Assembly (NCBI RefSeq): GCF_020171285.1
Contig: NZ_JAIUZI010000018.1
Span: 1-61,281, forward strand
DNA length: 61,281 nt
DNA from: Seohaeicola saemankumensis
GTDB taxonomy: Bacteria > Pseudomonadota > Alphaproteobacteria > Rhodobacterales > Rhodobacteraceae
Direction of reading: 5' to 3'
The notes below the pieces were generated by a model. The model saw nothing but the letters and a program-made list of their open reading frames with translations, was not told where the DNA came from and searched no databases. Position numbers and translations under genes: made by a program. Shown one piece after another: positions 15,659 through 24,237 of this stretch. The first letter of the stretch is position 1, and every line of letters begins with the position of its first letter.

Positions 15659-17995
15659 ATGACCGTCAAAGAGATCTTCGACACGATGGACTATGGCCCG
15701 GCCCCGGAAAGCGCGGCCGAGGCGCTGGCCTGGCTGGTCGATCAGGGCGACCGGTTCGGGCATTTCATCAACGGCGCCTTTACGGACCCAGGCGACGGCT
15801 TCGAAAGCCGCGACCCGGCCACGGGCGAGGTGCTGGCGACGCTGAGCCAGGCCAGCCAGGCGGATGTGGACGCGGCCGTGGCTGCGGCGCGGGCGGCGCA
15901 GGGCAAATGGGAGAAGCTGGGCGGGCCGGGCCGGGCGCGGTATCTCTATGCGCTGGCGCGGCTCTTGCAGAAACACGCGCGGCTTTTTGCGGTGCTGGAA
16001 ACGCTCGACAACGGCAAGCCGATCCGCGAGGCGCGCGACATCGACGTTCCGCTGGCACAGCGCCATTTCTACTATCACGCGGGTATGGCGCAGCTGACGG
16101 AAGAGGCGCTGCCGGGGCGCGAGGCGCTGGGGGTCTGCGGCCAGATCGTCCCGTGGAACTTCCCGCTTTTGATGCTGGCGTGGAAGGTGGCGCCGGCGCT
16201 GGCGATGGGCAACACGGTGGTTCTGAAACCGGCGGAGTATACCTCGCTCACCGCCCTGCTTTTTGCCGACATCTGCCGCCAGGCCGGGCTGCCCAAGGGC
16301 GTGGTCAACATCGTCACCGGCGACAGCGCGGTGGGCGAGATGATCGTCGGCGCGGAGGTGGACAAGATCGCCTTTACCGGCTCGACCGAAGTGGGGCGGC
16401 GCATTCGCGAGGCCACCGCCGGCAGCGGCAAAGCGCTGACGCTGGAGCTGGGCGGCAAGTCGCCCTACATCGTCTTTGACGATGCCGATATCGATTCTGC
16501 CGTCGAGGGGCTGGTCGATGCGATCTGGTTCAACCAGGGCCAGGTCTGCTGTGCCGGATCACGCCTCTTGGTGCATGAACCGGTGGCCGATCTGTTTCAC
16601 GCCCGGCTCAAGGCGCGGATGGACAAGCTGCGCATCGGCAACCCGCTGGACAAATGCATCGACGTCGGCGCGGTGGTGGATCCGGTGCAGCTGCGCCAGA
16701 TCGCCGGCATGGTCGAGGCCAACACGGCGGGCGAAACCTATCAGGCCAATATCGAACTGCCGGCGCAGGGCTGTTTCTATCGACCGACGCTGATCACCGG
16801 GCTGGCGCCGTCCGACCCGCTGATGCAGGAGGAGATCTTTGGCCCGGTTCTGGTGTCGACCACCTTCCGCACACCGGACGAGGCGGTGCAGCTGGCCAAC
16901 AATACCCGTTACGGGCTGGCGGCGACACTCTGGACCGAAAACGTCAACCTGGCGCTGGATATCGCGCCGAAACTGGCCGCCGGGGTGGTCTGGGTCAACG
17001 CCACCAACCTGTTTGACGCCGCCGCAGGCTTTGGCGGCGTGCGCGAAAGTGGTTTTGGCCGCGAAGGCGGCTGGGAGGGGTTGAGCGTCTATACCCGGCC
17101 AAAGGGCAGCGGCAAACCGTTGAAGCCGATCACGGGCTTTGCGGGCGATGGCGCCCCGGCCGACCCAATCGACCGCACCGCCAAGATGTATGTCGGCGGC
17201 AAGCAGGCCCGCCCCGACGGCGGCTATTCCCGCCCGGTCTGGGGCCGGTCCGGCGCGCTTTTGGGGCATGTCGGCATGGCCAACCGCAAGGATGTGCGCA
17301 ACGCGGTGGAGGCGGCGCAGGGGGCCGCCGGCTGGGCCAGAACCAGCGGCCATCTGCGGGCGCAGATCCTCTACTACCTGGGTGAGAACCTGTCGGCGCG
17401 GGCCGGAGAGTTTGCCCATCGCATCGACGCCATGACCGGCAAACGACAGGGCGCGAAAGAGGTCGAGACCAGCATCCAGCGGCTGTTCACCTATGCCGCC
17501 TGGGCCGACAAGTATGACGGCCAGGTGCACGGTGTGCCCATTCGCGGCGTGGCGCTGGCGATGAAGGAGCCGGTGGGGATCATCGGCGCGCTTTGCGCGG
17601 ACGAGGCGCCGCTTTTGGGGCTGGTGTCGGTAATGGCGCCGGCGATGGCGATGGGCAACCGGGTGGTGCTGGCGGCATCGGAGCCGTTCCCGCTGGCGGC
17701 GACGGATTTCTACCAGGTGCTCGACACGTCGGACGTACCGGGCGGCGTGGTCAACATCCTGACCGGCAGCCATGCGGAGCTGGCGCCGGTGCTGGCGGCG
17801 CATCTGAACGTCGATGCGGTGTGGAGCTTTTCCTCGACCGACGTGTCCGTCGAGATCGAGCGCGGCGCGGCGGGCAACCTGAAGCGGACCTGGGTGAACA
17901 ACGCGGTGGCGCGGGACTGGTACGCCACAGACAGCCAGAGCTTTCTGGAGGCCGCGACCGAGGTTAAGAACATCTGGGTGCCATACGGCGAATAG
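15659..17995 (+). CDS. ALDH16-type aldehyde dehydrogenase with C-terminal pseudo-ALDH domain
   Basis: A 778-residue protein made of two ALDH folds. The first (about 30-490) is catalytic: PWNFP (Asn167), LELGGKSP (Glu263) and GQVCCAGSR (nucleophile Cys297). The second (about 500-778) repeats the ALDH architecture (MYVGGKQARPDGGYSRPV, EPVGIIGALCADEAPLLG) but lacks a nucleophile and ends early, as in ALDH16 family members. ALDH16 from a marine Rhodobacteraceae bacterium is known to be an active enzyme with such a non-catalytic domain. It follows deoC and probably oxidises an aldehyde derived from the same pathway. GGAGGAG precedes the ATG. Confidence 0.9.
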   Translation: MTVKEIFDTMDYGPAPESAAEALAWLVDQGDRFGHFINGAFTDPGDGFESRDPATGEVLATLSQASQADVDAAVAAARAAQGKWEKLGGPGRARYLYALARLLQKHARLFAVLETLDNGKPIREARDIDVPLAQRHFYYHAGMAQLTEEALPGREALGVCGQIVPWNFPLLMLAWKVAPALAMGNTVVLKPAEYTSLTALLFADICRQAGLPKGVVNIVTGDSAVGEMIVGAEVDKIAFTGSTEVGRRIREATAGSGKALTLELGGKSPYIVFDDADIDSAVEGLVDAIWFNQGQVCCAGSRLLVHEPVADLFHARLKARMDKLRIGNPLDKCIDVGAVVDPVQLRQIAGMVEANTAGETYQANIELPAQGCFYRPTLITGLAPSDPLMQEEIFGPVLVSTTFRTPDEAVQLANNTRYGLAATLWTENVNLALDIAPKLAAGVVWVNATNLFDAAAGFGGVRESGFGREGGWEGLSVYTRPKGSGKPLKPITGFAGDGAPADPIDRTAKMYVGGKQARPDGGYSRPVWGRSGALLGHVGMANRKDVRNAVEAAQGAAGWARTSGHLRAQILYYLGENLSARAGEFAHRIDAMTGKRQGAKEVETSIQRLFTYAAWADKYDGQVHGVPIRGVALAMKEPVGIIGALCADEAPLLGLVSVMAPAMAMGNRVVLAASEPFPLAATDFYQVLDTSDVPGGVVNILTGSHAELAPVLAAHLNVDAVWSFSSTDVSVEIERGAAGNLKRTWVNNAVARDWYATDSQSFLEAATEVKNIWVPYGE

Positions 17996-18009
17996 GCGGG
18001 AGGGAGAGC

Positions 18010-18840
18010 ATGACGGTTGAACTGGATTTCGCGGGCAAGCGCGTGGTGGTGGTGGGTGGCACCAGCGGCATCAACCGGGGCATCGCCGAGGCCTTTGCCA
18101 GCCATGGCGCCCATGTGGCGGTCGCCAGCCGCAGCATTGAGAAGGTCGAGAATACGGTTGCCGCGCTGAAGGCGGCAGGCGCGGCTCAGGCCATCGGCGC
18201 CGCCTTTGACGTGCGTGACGCCGATGCGGTGACCGACGGGCTGGCGGCGTTTCACGAACAGATGGGCGAATTCGACGTGCTGATCTCGGGCGCGGCGGGC
18301 AATTTCCCGGCGCTGGCGGCGGAAATGTCGGCCAATGCCTTCAAGACCGTGATCGACATCGACCTGATGGGCACGATCCACGTGATGAAAGGTGCCTATC
18401 CGTTCCTGAAAAGGCCCGGCGCCAGCATCATCAACATCTCGGCCCCGCAGGCCTGGATCCCCTATGAGGGGCAGTCGCATGTCTGCGCCGCCAAGGCCGG
18501 GGTCGACCAGATCACCCGCACCCTGTCGATGGAATGGGGGATCGAGGGTATCCGCATCAACTCGGTCGTTCCCGGGTTCATCGAGGGTACCGAAGGGGCC
18601 GACCGGCTGGCGCCGGAAGGCCCGGCGCGCAAGATGGTACTGGACAGCATCCCGCTGGGGCGGTTGGGCAACCTGCAGGACATGGCGGGAACCTGCCTGT
18701 TTCTGGGCTCGGAGCTGTCCAGTTACATCTCGGGCACCGTGATGGTGGTCGACGGCGCGCTGTATCAGCGTGGCGGCGGGCAGTTCGGGCAGATGATGGG
18801 CGATATGCTGCGGTCGATGCCCAAGCGAAACAAGGGGTAG
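18010..18840 (+). CDS. SDR family oxidoreductase, 2,4-dienoyl-CoA reductase-like
   Basis: A 276-residue short-chain dehydrogenase with a GGTSGINRG cofactor loop (16-24) and Ser144. The usual catalytic tyrosine four residues before Lys162 is Val158 (SHVCAAKAG). The segment GAAGNFPALAAEMSANAFKT and VIDIDLMGT closely resembles peroxisomal and mitochondrial 2,4-dienoyl-CoA reductases, which also lack this tyrosine and use an aspartate. It begins 14 nt after the ALDH16 stop, so the two are cotranscribed. Reduction of unsaturated acyl-CoAs is plausible; the true substrate is not shown. Confidence 0.85.
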   Translation: MTVELDFAGKRVVVVGGTSGINRGIAEAFASHGAHVAVASRSIEKVENTVAALKAAGAAQAIGAAFDVRDADAVTDGLAAFHEQMGEFDVLISGAAGNFPALAAEMSANAFKTVIDIDLMGTIHVMKGAYPFLKRPGASIINISAPQAWIPYEGQSHVCAAKAGVDQITRTLSMEWGIEGIRINSVVPGFIEGTEGADRLAPEGPARKMVLDSIPLGRLGNLQDMAGTCLFLGSELSSYISGTVMVVDGALYQRGGGQFGQMMGDMLRSMPKRNKG

Positions 18841-18848
18841 CGGGGGAC

Positions 18849-18884
18849 ATGCAACAGCCGTGGTACCGGGATTGGGCTGAATGA
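18849..18884 (+). CDS. possible 11-residue leader peptide overlapping cls
   Basis: A tiny ORF reading MQQPWYRDWAE starts 8 nt after the SDR stop behind a G-rich ribosome-site-like stretch. Its TGA overlaps the cardiolipin synthase ATG as ATGA. The layout suggests translational coupling rather than a functional peptide, and two tryptophans in eleven residues are notable. It may be chance: the ORF is short, and only conservation could decide. Confidence 0.3.
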   Translation: MQQPWYRDWAE

Positions 18885-20305
18885 TCTGGGTGCTGCTTCA
18901 CCTCGCGCTGGTAACGGCCTGCATGCTGCGGATCCTGCTGAGGCCGCACCGGCAACCGGAATCGCGGCTGGCCTGGCTGGTGGTGGTGATGGTGCTGCCC
19001 TATGCCGGGGTGCTGGCCTATCTGCTGCTGGGCGAGACCAGCATCGGGCGCAAGAGGGTGGAGCGGATCCGGGCCATTCTGGCCGGTCTGCCGCGCCCCG
19101 AGCAGACGGAGGGCTGGCCCGACGCGTCGGTGTCGGGTCCCTATGAGCCGCTGTTCAATGTCGGGACCTCCATCAGCGGCTATGGCCCGGTGGGCGGCAA
19201 CCAAGCGACGCTGATGGCGGATTCGGATGCGGCGATTGACGCGATGGTGGCCGATGTCGATGCGGCCACTGACCATGTCCACCTGATGTTCTATATCTGG
19301 CTGGCCGACGACAACGGCACCAAGATGGCCAAAGCGCTGATGCGCGCGGCGCGGCGTGGCGTGACCTGCCGGGCGATGGTGGACGATCTGGGATCGCGCG
19401 ATCTGGTTCGCAGCCCGCTGTGGCAGGAGATGACGCAGGCCGGTGTCAAAACCGCCACGGCGCTGAAAATCGGCAACCCGCTGCTGCGGATCCTCGACGG
19501 GCGGATCGACCTGCGGGACCACCGCAAGATCCTGGTGATCGACAACCGGGTGACTTATTGCGGCAGCCAGAATTGCGCCGATCCGGCGTTCCTGCCCAAG
19601 GCGAAATACGCCCCCTGGGTCGATGTGGTGATGCGGTTCGAAGGGCCGGTGGTGCGGCAGAACCAGCACTTGTTCGCCAGCGACTGGATAGGCAACGGCG
19701 GCGATGATGTGATCGCAGTGTTGCGCGAACCGATGACCGACAAACCGGCGCAGGCAGGGTTCCCGGCGCAGGTGATCGGAACCGGGCCGACGGTGCGCAA
19801 TTCGGCCATGCCCGAGATGTTCCAGTCGCTGATGTTTGCGGCCCGGCGCGAGCTGATCATCACAACGCCCTATTACGTGCCCAACGCCGCCCTGCAGGCG
19901 GCGCTTTGCGCGGCGGCCAACCGGGGCGTCGACACCACGGTGATCTTTCCGGCCCGCAACGACGATTTCGCGGTCGGGGCGACCTGCCGCAGCTATTACG
20001 AGGAGTTGCTGAGCGCCGGGGTGCGGATATACGAATTCCAGCCCGGGCTGCTGCACAGCAAGTCACTGACGCTGGACGGCGAGGTGACGCTGATCGGGTC
20101 CGCCAACATGGACCGGCGCAGTTTTGACCTGAACTATGAAAACAACGTCCTGCTGCACGACGCGGAGGTGACCGCGGCGATGCGGGGGCGTCAGATGGAA
20201 TATGTGGCGCAGAGCCGCCCGGTCACGGCGGAGGATGTTCAAGGCTGGCGCTGGACCACCAAGGTCTGGAACAACGCGATGGCGGTGCTGGGTCCGGTCC
20301 TGTAG
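18881..20305 (+). CDS. cls: cardiolipin synthase (phospholipase D superfamily)
   Basis: A 474-residue inner-membrane enzyme joining two phosphatidylglycerols to cardiolipin. Two N-terminal membrane helices (about 3-20 and 30-50, with the usual PLDc_N segment) precede two HKD motifs: HRKILVID (His214, Lys216, Asp221) and HSKSLTLD (His392, Lys394, Asp399). Length and spacing fit the family. It lies 40 nt after the SDR gene on the same strand. A GC-rich hairpin separates it from the convergent peptidase genes. Confidence 0.95.
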   Translation: MIWVLLHLALVTACMLRILLRPHRQPESRLAWLVVVMVLPYAGVLAYLLLGETSIGRKRVERIRAILAGLPRPEQTEGWPDASVSGPYEPLFNVGTSISGYGPVGGNQATLMADSDAAIDAMVADVDAATDHVHLMFYIWLADDNGTKMAKALMRAARRGVTCRAMVDDLGSRDLVRSPLWQEMTQAGVKTATALKIGNPLLRILDGRIDLRDHRKILVIDNRVTYCGSQNCADPAFLPKAKYAPWVDVVMRFEGPVVRQNQHLFASDWIGNGGDDVIAVLREPMTDKPAQAGFPAQVIGTGPTVRNSAMPEMFQSLMFAARRELIITTPYYVPNAALQAALCAAANRGVDTTVIFPARNDDFAVGATCRSYYEELLSAGVRIYEFQPGLLHSKSLTLDGEVTLIGSANMDRRSFDLNYENNVLLHDAEVTAAMRGRQMEYVAQSRPVTAEDVQGWRWTTKVWNNAMAVLGPVL

Positions 20306-20348
20306 CCGCGCGTGCGGGCGGGTTCCGGGGACGTTGAGAGCTCGCGAA

Positions 20349-20381
20349 GCGGCGGGGCGGACGAAACGCCCGCCCCGCCGC
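20349..20381. terminator. GC-rich hairpin between convergent genes
   Basis: Near-perfect 15-nt arms (GCGGCGGGGCGG on the left, matching CCGCCCCGCCGC on the right, one mismatch) around a 3-nt AAA loop, 43 nt after the cls stop and just past the end of the M16 gene. There is no T-tract, so it is a possible bidirectional or Rho-assisted terminator. Confidence 0.55.
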
Positions 20382-20386
20382 CCGGA

Positions 20387-21700
20387 TCAGTTGGTGGTTG
20401 TCTCGAGCCCCTCGGGCATGCCGACCACGACAAACTGCAGGCGGTCGGGGTCCAGCAGTTCGGCGGCGACGCGGTTCACATCCTCTAGCGTCACCGCGTT
20501 CACCTTGTCGTTGCGGGTGTTGATGTAGTCGATCGGCAGACCCTGCATCTGCATGCCCGTCAGGATCCCGGCGATCTGGCTGTTGCCGTCGAACCGCAGC
20601 GGGTAGGCGCCGGTCAGGTAGGTCTTGGAGTCGTTGAGCTCTTTCTCGGTGACCCCGTCGCGGCGCATCCGCTCCCATTCCGCCGCGATCACCTCGATCG
20701 CCTCTGCGATGCGGTCATTGGAGGAGGCGACGGAGCCCATGTAGACGTTGGCCAGGTCGCGCGGCACGAGATAGGAATAGACGCCGTAGGTCAGGCCGCG
20801 CTTTTCGCGCACCTCGTCCATCAGACGGCTTTCGAAGGAGCCGCCGCCAAGGATGTTGTTCATGATGTAGGCGGCAAAGAAATCCTCGTCGTCGCGGTCT
20901 ATTCCGGGCTGGCCGAAGACCGCCACCGACTGGGGCGTTTCGAAGGGCACCACGGTGATGCCGCCGTCGATGATCACCTCGGCCTTGCCGGGGATCGGCG
21001 CGCCGGTTTCGGGCAGGTCCAGCAGCAGCTGATCCAGCAGCTTGCTCAGCTCTTCGGCGGTGATGTCGCCCACCGCGCCGACATAGAGCCGGTCGCGGGC
21101 AAAGACCGCCCTGTGGGCCGCCACGATGTCGTCACGCGTCAGGGCCGAGACCGAGTCTATGCTGCCCTTGCCGTCGGAGCCGTAGGGGTGATCGCCGTAG
21201 GTCATGGCGCGGAAGGTGCGCCCGGCGATGTCGCCGGGGTCTTTGGCATCCGAACGCAGGCCCGAGATCACCTGAGCGCGGACGCGGTCGATTGCCTCCT
21301 GGTCGAACCGGGTCTTGTGCAGCGTGTCATAGAGCAGATCGGCGACCTGATCGCGGTTCTCGGTCAGCATCCGCACGGACACTGTCACGGCATCGGCGCT
21401 GGCGTCATAGGAAAACGACGCGGCCAGCGATTCCAGTTCGCGGGCATAGGCGCGGGCATCGAGGTCCGCCGCGCCCTCTTCGATCAGCCCGGTCATCAGG
21501 TAGACGGCGCCGCGTTTGTCCGGCGCATCCAGCGAGGTGCCGCCGCGAAACCCGAACTCGATCGCGGTAAAGGGGATCGAGTGATCCTCGACCAGCCAGG
21601 CGGTGATGCCGCCGGGGCTGACGACTTCCTTGATCTTGACCTCTGCCGCGGCGGGCAATGCCAGAACGAGGGTCAGAAGACAGGCAAGAAGGGTTTTCAT
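20387..21700 (-). CDS. M16 family protein, inactive partner subunit
   Basis: A 437-residue secreted insulinase-fold protein with a Sec signal peptide (residues 1-19, cleaved near AAA-EV). The position of the zinc motif HxxEH reads LMTGLIEE, so it should not bind zinc. The C-terminal M16 domain is well preserved (SFESRLMDEVREKRGLTYGVYS). The preceding gene encodes the zinc-bearing member and overlaps this one as ATGA. By analogy with mitochondrial processing peptidase and paired bacterial M16B proteins, the two probably form a periplasmic heterodimer. Its substrates are unknown. Confidence 0.9.
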   Translation of the reverse strand: MKTLLACLLTLVLALPAAAEVKIKEVVSPGGITAWLVEDHSIPFTAIEFGFRGGTSLDAPDKRGAVYLMTGLIEEGAADLDARAYARELESLAASFSYDASADAVTVSVRMLTENRDQVADLLYDTLHKTRFDQEAIDRVRAQVISGLRSDAKDPGDIAGRTFRAMTYGDHPYGSDGKGSIDSVSALTRDDIVAAHRAVFARDRLYVGAVGDITAEELSKLLDQLLLDLPETGAPIPGKAEVIIDGGITVVPFETPQSVAVFGQPGIDRDDEDFFAAYIMNNILGGGSFESRLMDEVREKRGLTYGVYSYLVPRDLANVYMGSVASSNDRIAEAIEVIAAEWERMRRDGVTEKELNDSKTYLTGAYPLRFDGNSQIAGILTGMQMQGLPIDYINTRNDKVNAVTLEDVNRVAAELLDPDRLQFVVVGMPEGLETTTN

Positions 21701-23043
21701 TGGGTGACCTCCTGATCGCGCATCAGCCAGCCGGTGACCGAGGTTTCGGGTTGCAGCACCTCGCGGGCGACGGCGACGATGTCGTCCCCTGTCACCGCCT
21801 GCAGGATGGCAGGCCAGTCCTGAACGTCCTGGATGGTCAGCCCCGTGGTCAGCGCCCGCCCGTAGCGGTTGCCGATGCCGTCGACGTTGTCGCGGGCATA
21901 GATTTCGGCGGCGCGCAACTGCATCTTGATGCGGTCCAGCTGATCGGGGTCGACGCCCTCGGTGATGAAATCGCGCAGCGCGGCGTCCATGGCCGCCTCT
22001 GCCTGTTCCAGGGTGACGCCGTCGGCGGGCACCACGACCACGTCAAAGGTCGTATCGTCCAGCGAGGTGCCATTGTAGAACACGCCCGAGTAAACCGCGA
22101 CCTGCTGGTCGAACTGCAGCTTGCCGGTCAGGTAAGACGTGGTTCCCCCGCCGAGGATTTCGGACAGCAAGGTCAGCGCCGCCGCCTTTTCCTGCGCGCC
22201 GGGGTCGCGTTCGGGGGCCAGGTAGGACCGGCTGACATAGGGCTGCGCGACACGCGGATCCTTGTAGGTGATGCGCCGGGCCGCGGTTTGCGGCGGTTCG
22301 GTGGTGCGCACACGTTCGGGCAGGTCGGGATTGGCGGGAATGGCGCCATAGTGGGTTTCGGCCATGCGCCGCACATCTTCGGGATCGACATCGCCCGACA
22401 CCACGAGGATGGCGTTGTTGGGCGCGTAATAGGTCCGGTAGAACGACAGCGCGTCCTCAAGATCCAGCGTTTCCATCTCGTGTTTCCAGCCGATCACCGG
22501 AACGCCGTAGCGGTGGTTGAGATATTGCACCGCGCTTTTCTGCTCACCGAACAGCGCGCGCGGGTTGTTCTCGATCCGCGAGTTGCGTTCTTCAAGGATC
22601 ACTTCGCGTTCGGTTTCGATGTCGGCCTCGGAGAGCCGGATGTTGACCATCCGGTCGGCTTCCATCTTCATCATCAGCTCCAGCCGGTCTGACGCGACGC
22701 GCTGGAAATAGGCGGTGTAGTCATAGCTGGTAAAGGCGTTGTCGTTGCCGCCATTCGCGGCGACCGTGGCCGAGAGTTCGCCGGGCGCCATGGTCTCGGT
22801 TCCCTTGAACAGCAGGTGTTCGAGGAAATGGGCCACACCGGAGGCGCCGCGCGGTTCATCGGCCGAACCGGCACGGTACCAGACCATCTGCTGGACCACC
22901 GGGGCGCGGTGGTCTTCGACGACCACCACCTGCATCCCGTTGTCCAGTTCGAAACTGGTGACGGCGTCGTCGATCGATTGCGCGGCAAGCGGCAGACTGG
23001 TGAGGGTGGCAATGGTCGCGGCCATCGCGATCCTGGGCAACAT
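21697..23043 (-). CDS. M16 family zinc peptidase, active subunit
   Basis: A 448-residue periplasmic protease with a signal peptide ending near AAQS. The zinc motif is HFLEH (His72, Glu75, His76), followed by LFKGT and, about 75 residues on, the third ligand in EVILEER. ATG 23043 is used because it gives a proper signal peptide and follows GGAGAA; the frame extends upstream to 23091 without support. It pairs with the degenerate M16 protein downstream (4-nt overlap). It sits in the conserved Roseobacter block with DUF3035, lspA and purH. Confidence 0.92.
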   Translation of the reverse strand: MLPRIAMAATIATLTSLPLAAQSIDDAVTSFELDNGMQVVVVEDHRAPVVQQMVWYRAGSADEPRGASGVAHFLEHLLFKGTETMAPGELSATVAANGGNDNAFTSYDYTAYFQRVASDRLELMMKMEADRMVNIRLSEADIETEREVILEERNSRIENNPRALFGEQKSAVQYLNHRYGVPVIGWKHEMETLDLEDALSFYRTYYAPNNAILVVSGDVDPEDVRRMAETHYGAIPANPDLPERVRTTEPPQTAARRITYKDPRVAQPYVSRSYLAPERDPGAQEKAAALTLLSEILGGGTTSYLTGKLQFDQQVAVYSGVFYNGTSLDDTTFDVVVVPADGVTLEQAEAAMDAALRDFITEGVDPDQLDRIKMQLRAAEIYARDNVDGIGNRYGRALTTGLTIQDVQDWPAILQAVTGDDIVAVAREVLQPETSVTGWLMRDQEVTQ

Positions 23044-23164
23044 CCGGCGTTCTCCGTTTACTTGGGCCCCGACGCAACCGGGCCCGGTCATTTCAGCTGG
23101 TCATACGCCCGATAACCTACGCCCAACGGACGCAGGTTCAAGCCGCGCTGTCAGAAATGTGAGG

Positions 23165-23683
23165 TTAATCGTAGAGCGGCGGCGAGGTCGGTGTGCCGGC
23201 GTTACGCGTGCGGAACAGTTCGGTCTGGGCAAAGGGGTCCAGCGACTCCTTGCGATAGGCCTGCTGGTAGCGATCCACCGGGAACAGCCGGATCCGGGTC
23301 ATGCGCGACTGACGCTTGCGGAACTTGGCGTCTTCCTCTGCCAGTGCGACGCGGGTGTTGGCCGGAACACCGTAGCGGCTGGAGGCCGCCACCAAGGCGG
23401 CATCGGACGCCGGGACGCCGGCGCCGGCCTCAAGCGCCGAGGGACGCCCGCCAAGCGCGGCCACGGCATCGGCCTTGGGGTATTGATCGGTCAGGTTGGT
23501 GCCACCCGGCGTCGGCGCGGGCAGGACCTGGTAATCCTGGGGGGCGGTCAGCGGTTTTGCCGGCAGGATCATGAATTCGTCCGGGCCGGTTCCGGGCGCG
23601 CGCAGATCGCGGAGCCCCTTGTCCGAACATCCCGCAACTGCCAGTGCAGCCAACACAATTACCATACCCAGCGGCGCCCGCAT
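23165..23683 (-). CDS. DUF3035 lipoprotein
   Basis: A 172-residue predicted lipoprotein. A hydrophobic N-terminus ends in the lipobox LAVAGC (Cys19). The mature part is proline-rich with low complexity (FMILPAKPLTAPQDY, LPAPTPGGTN), ending in the conserved RKESLDPFAQTELFR. DUF3035 is of unknown function and common beside lspA in this family; lspA is the next gene upstream and would process this very lipoprotein. ATG 23683 is chosen over GTG 23692 because AGGAG is 8 nt upstream of the ATG but overlaps the GTG. Confidence 0.88.
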   Translation of the reverse strand: MRAPLGMVIVLAALAVAGCSDKGLRDLRAPGTGPDEFMILPAKPLTAPQDYQVLPAPTPGGTNLTDQYPKADAVAALGGRPSALEAGAGVPASDAALVAASSRYGVPANTRVALAEEDAKFRKRQSRMTRIRLFPVDRYQQAYRKESLDPFAQTELFRTRNAGTPTSPPLYD

Positions 23684-23735
23684 GCCACTCACTCCTGCCT
23701 GTTTGCACGGCTTTTACCGCATTTCCACGCCAAGG

Positions 23736-24233
23736 TCACGGGGCCTTTTTGTCCTTGCGCCGGGCGGTGTCGCCCGAGTCGAACAGGATCAAACCGGCGG
23801 CCCCGGCGAAGATAAACACATCGGCGACGTTGAACACGAAGGGATTGTTGATGCCGCAGCATGACATGTTCAGGAAATCCAGCACGTATCCATAGAGCAG
23901 CCGGTCCACCACATTGCCCAGCGCGCCGCCGATCAGCAACCCGGCGCTGAGCTGCATCCGCCAGGCCGAATGACCGCGCCAGATCCAGACATAGACCGCC
24001 GCGCAGACCGCCAGCGAAAAGCCGATCAGCACCCAGCGGGCCGCATCCGATCCGCCGTCGAACAGGCCAAAGTTGATGCCGGTGTTCTCGCCATAGCGAA
24101 AGTTCAGCAGCGGTGGCAGCACGTCGATGGCGCGGATCCGGGACAGCTCCATCCAGTGCACCACGAGGTACTTGGTGACCTGATCGACCAGAAAGGCCCA
24201 GAAGGCGGCCCAGAACAGCGTGGTCATCCGCAT
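23736..24233 (-). CDS. lspA: lipoprotein signal peptidase (signal peptidase II)
   Basis: A 165-residue inner-membrane aspartyl protease with four membrane helices that cleaves prolipoproteins before the lipidated cysteine. The catalytic aspartates are in VVDRLLYGYVLDF (Asp119) and FNVADVF (Asp138), with the conserved NTGINFGLF segment near 50-58. The stop of purH lies 4 nt before its ATG, so the two are cotranscribed. An alternative ATG lies two codons in. The DUF3035 lipoprotein gene follows. Confidence 0.96.
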   Translation of the reverse strand: MRMTTLFWAAFWAFLVDQVTKYLVVHWMELSRIRAIDVLPPLLNFRYGENTGINFGLFDGGSDAARWVLIGFSLAVCAAVYVWIWRGHSAWRMQLSAGLLIGGALGNVVDRLLYGYVLDFLNMSCCGINNPFVFNVADVFIFAGAAGLILFDSGDTARRKDKKAP

Positions 24234-24237
24234 CGTG

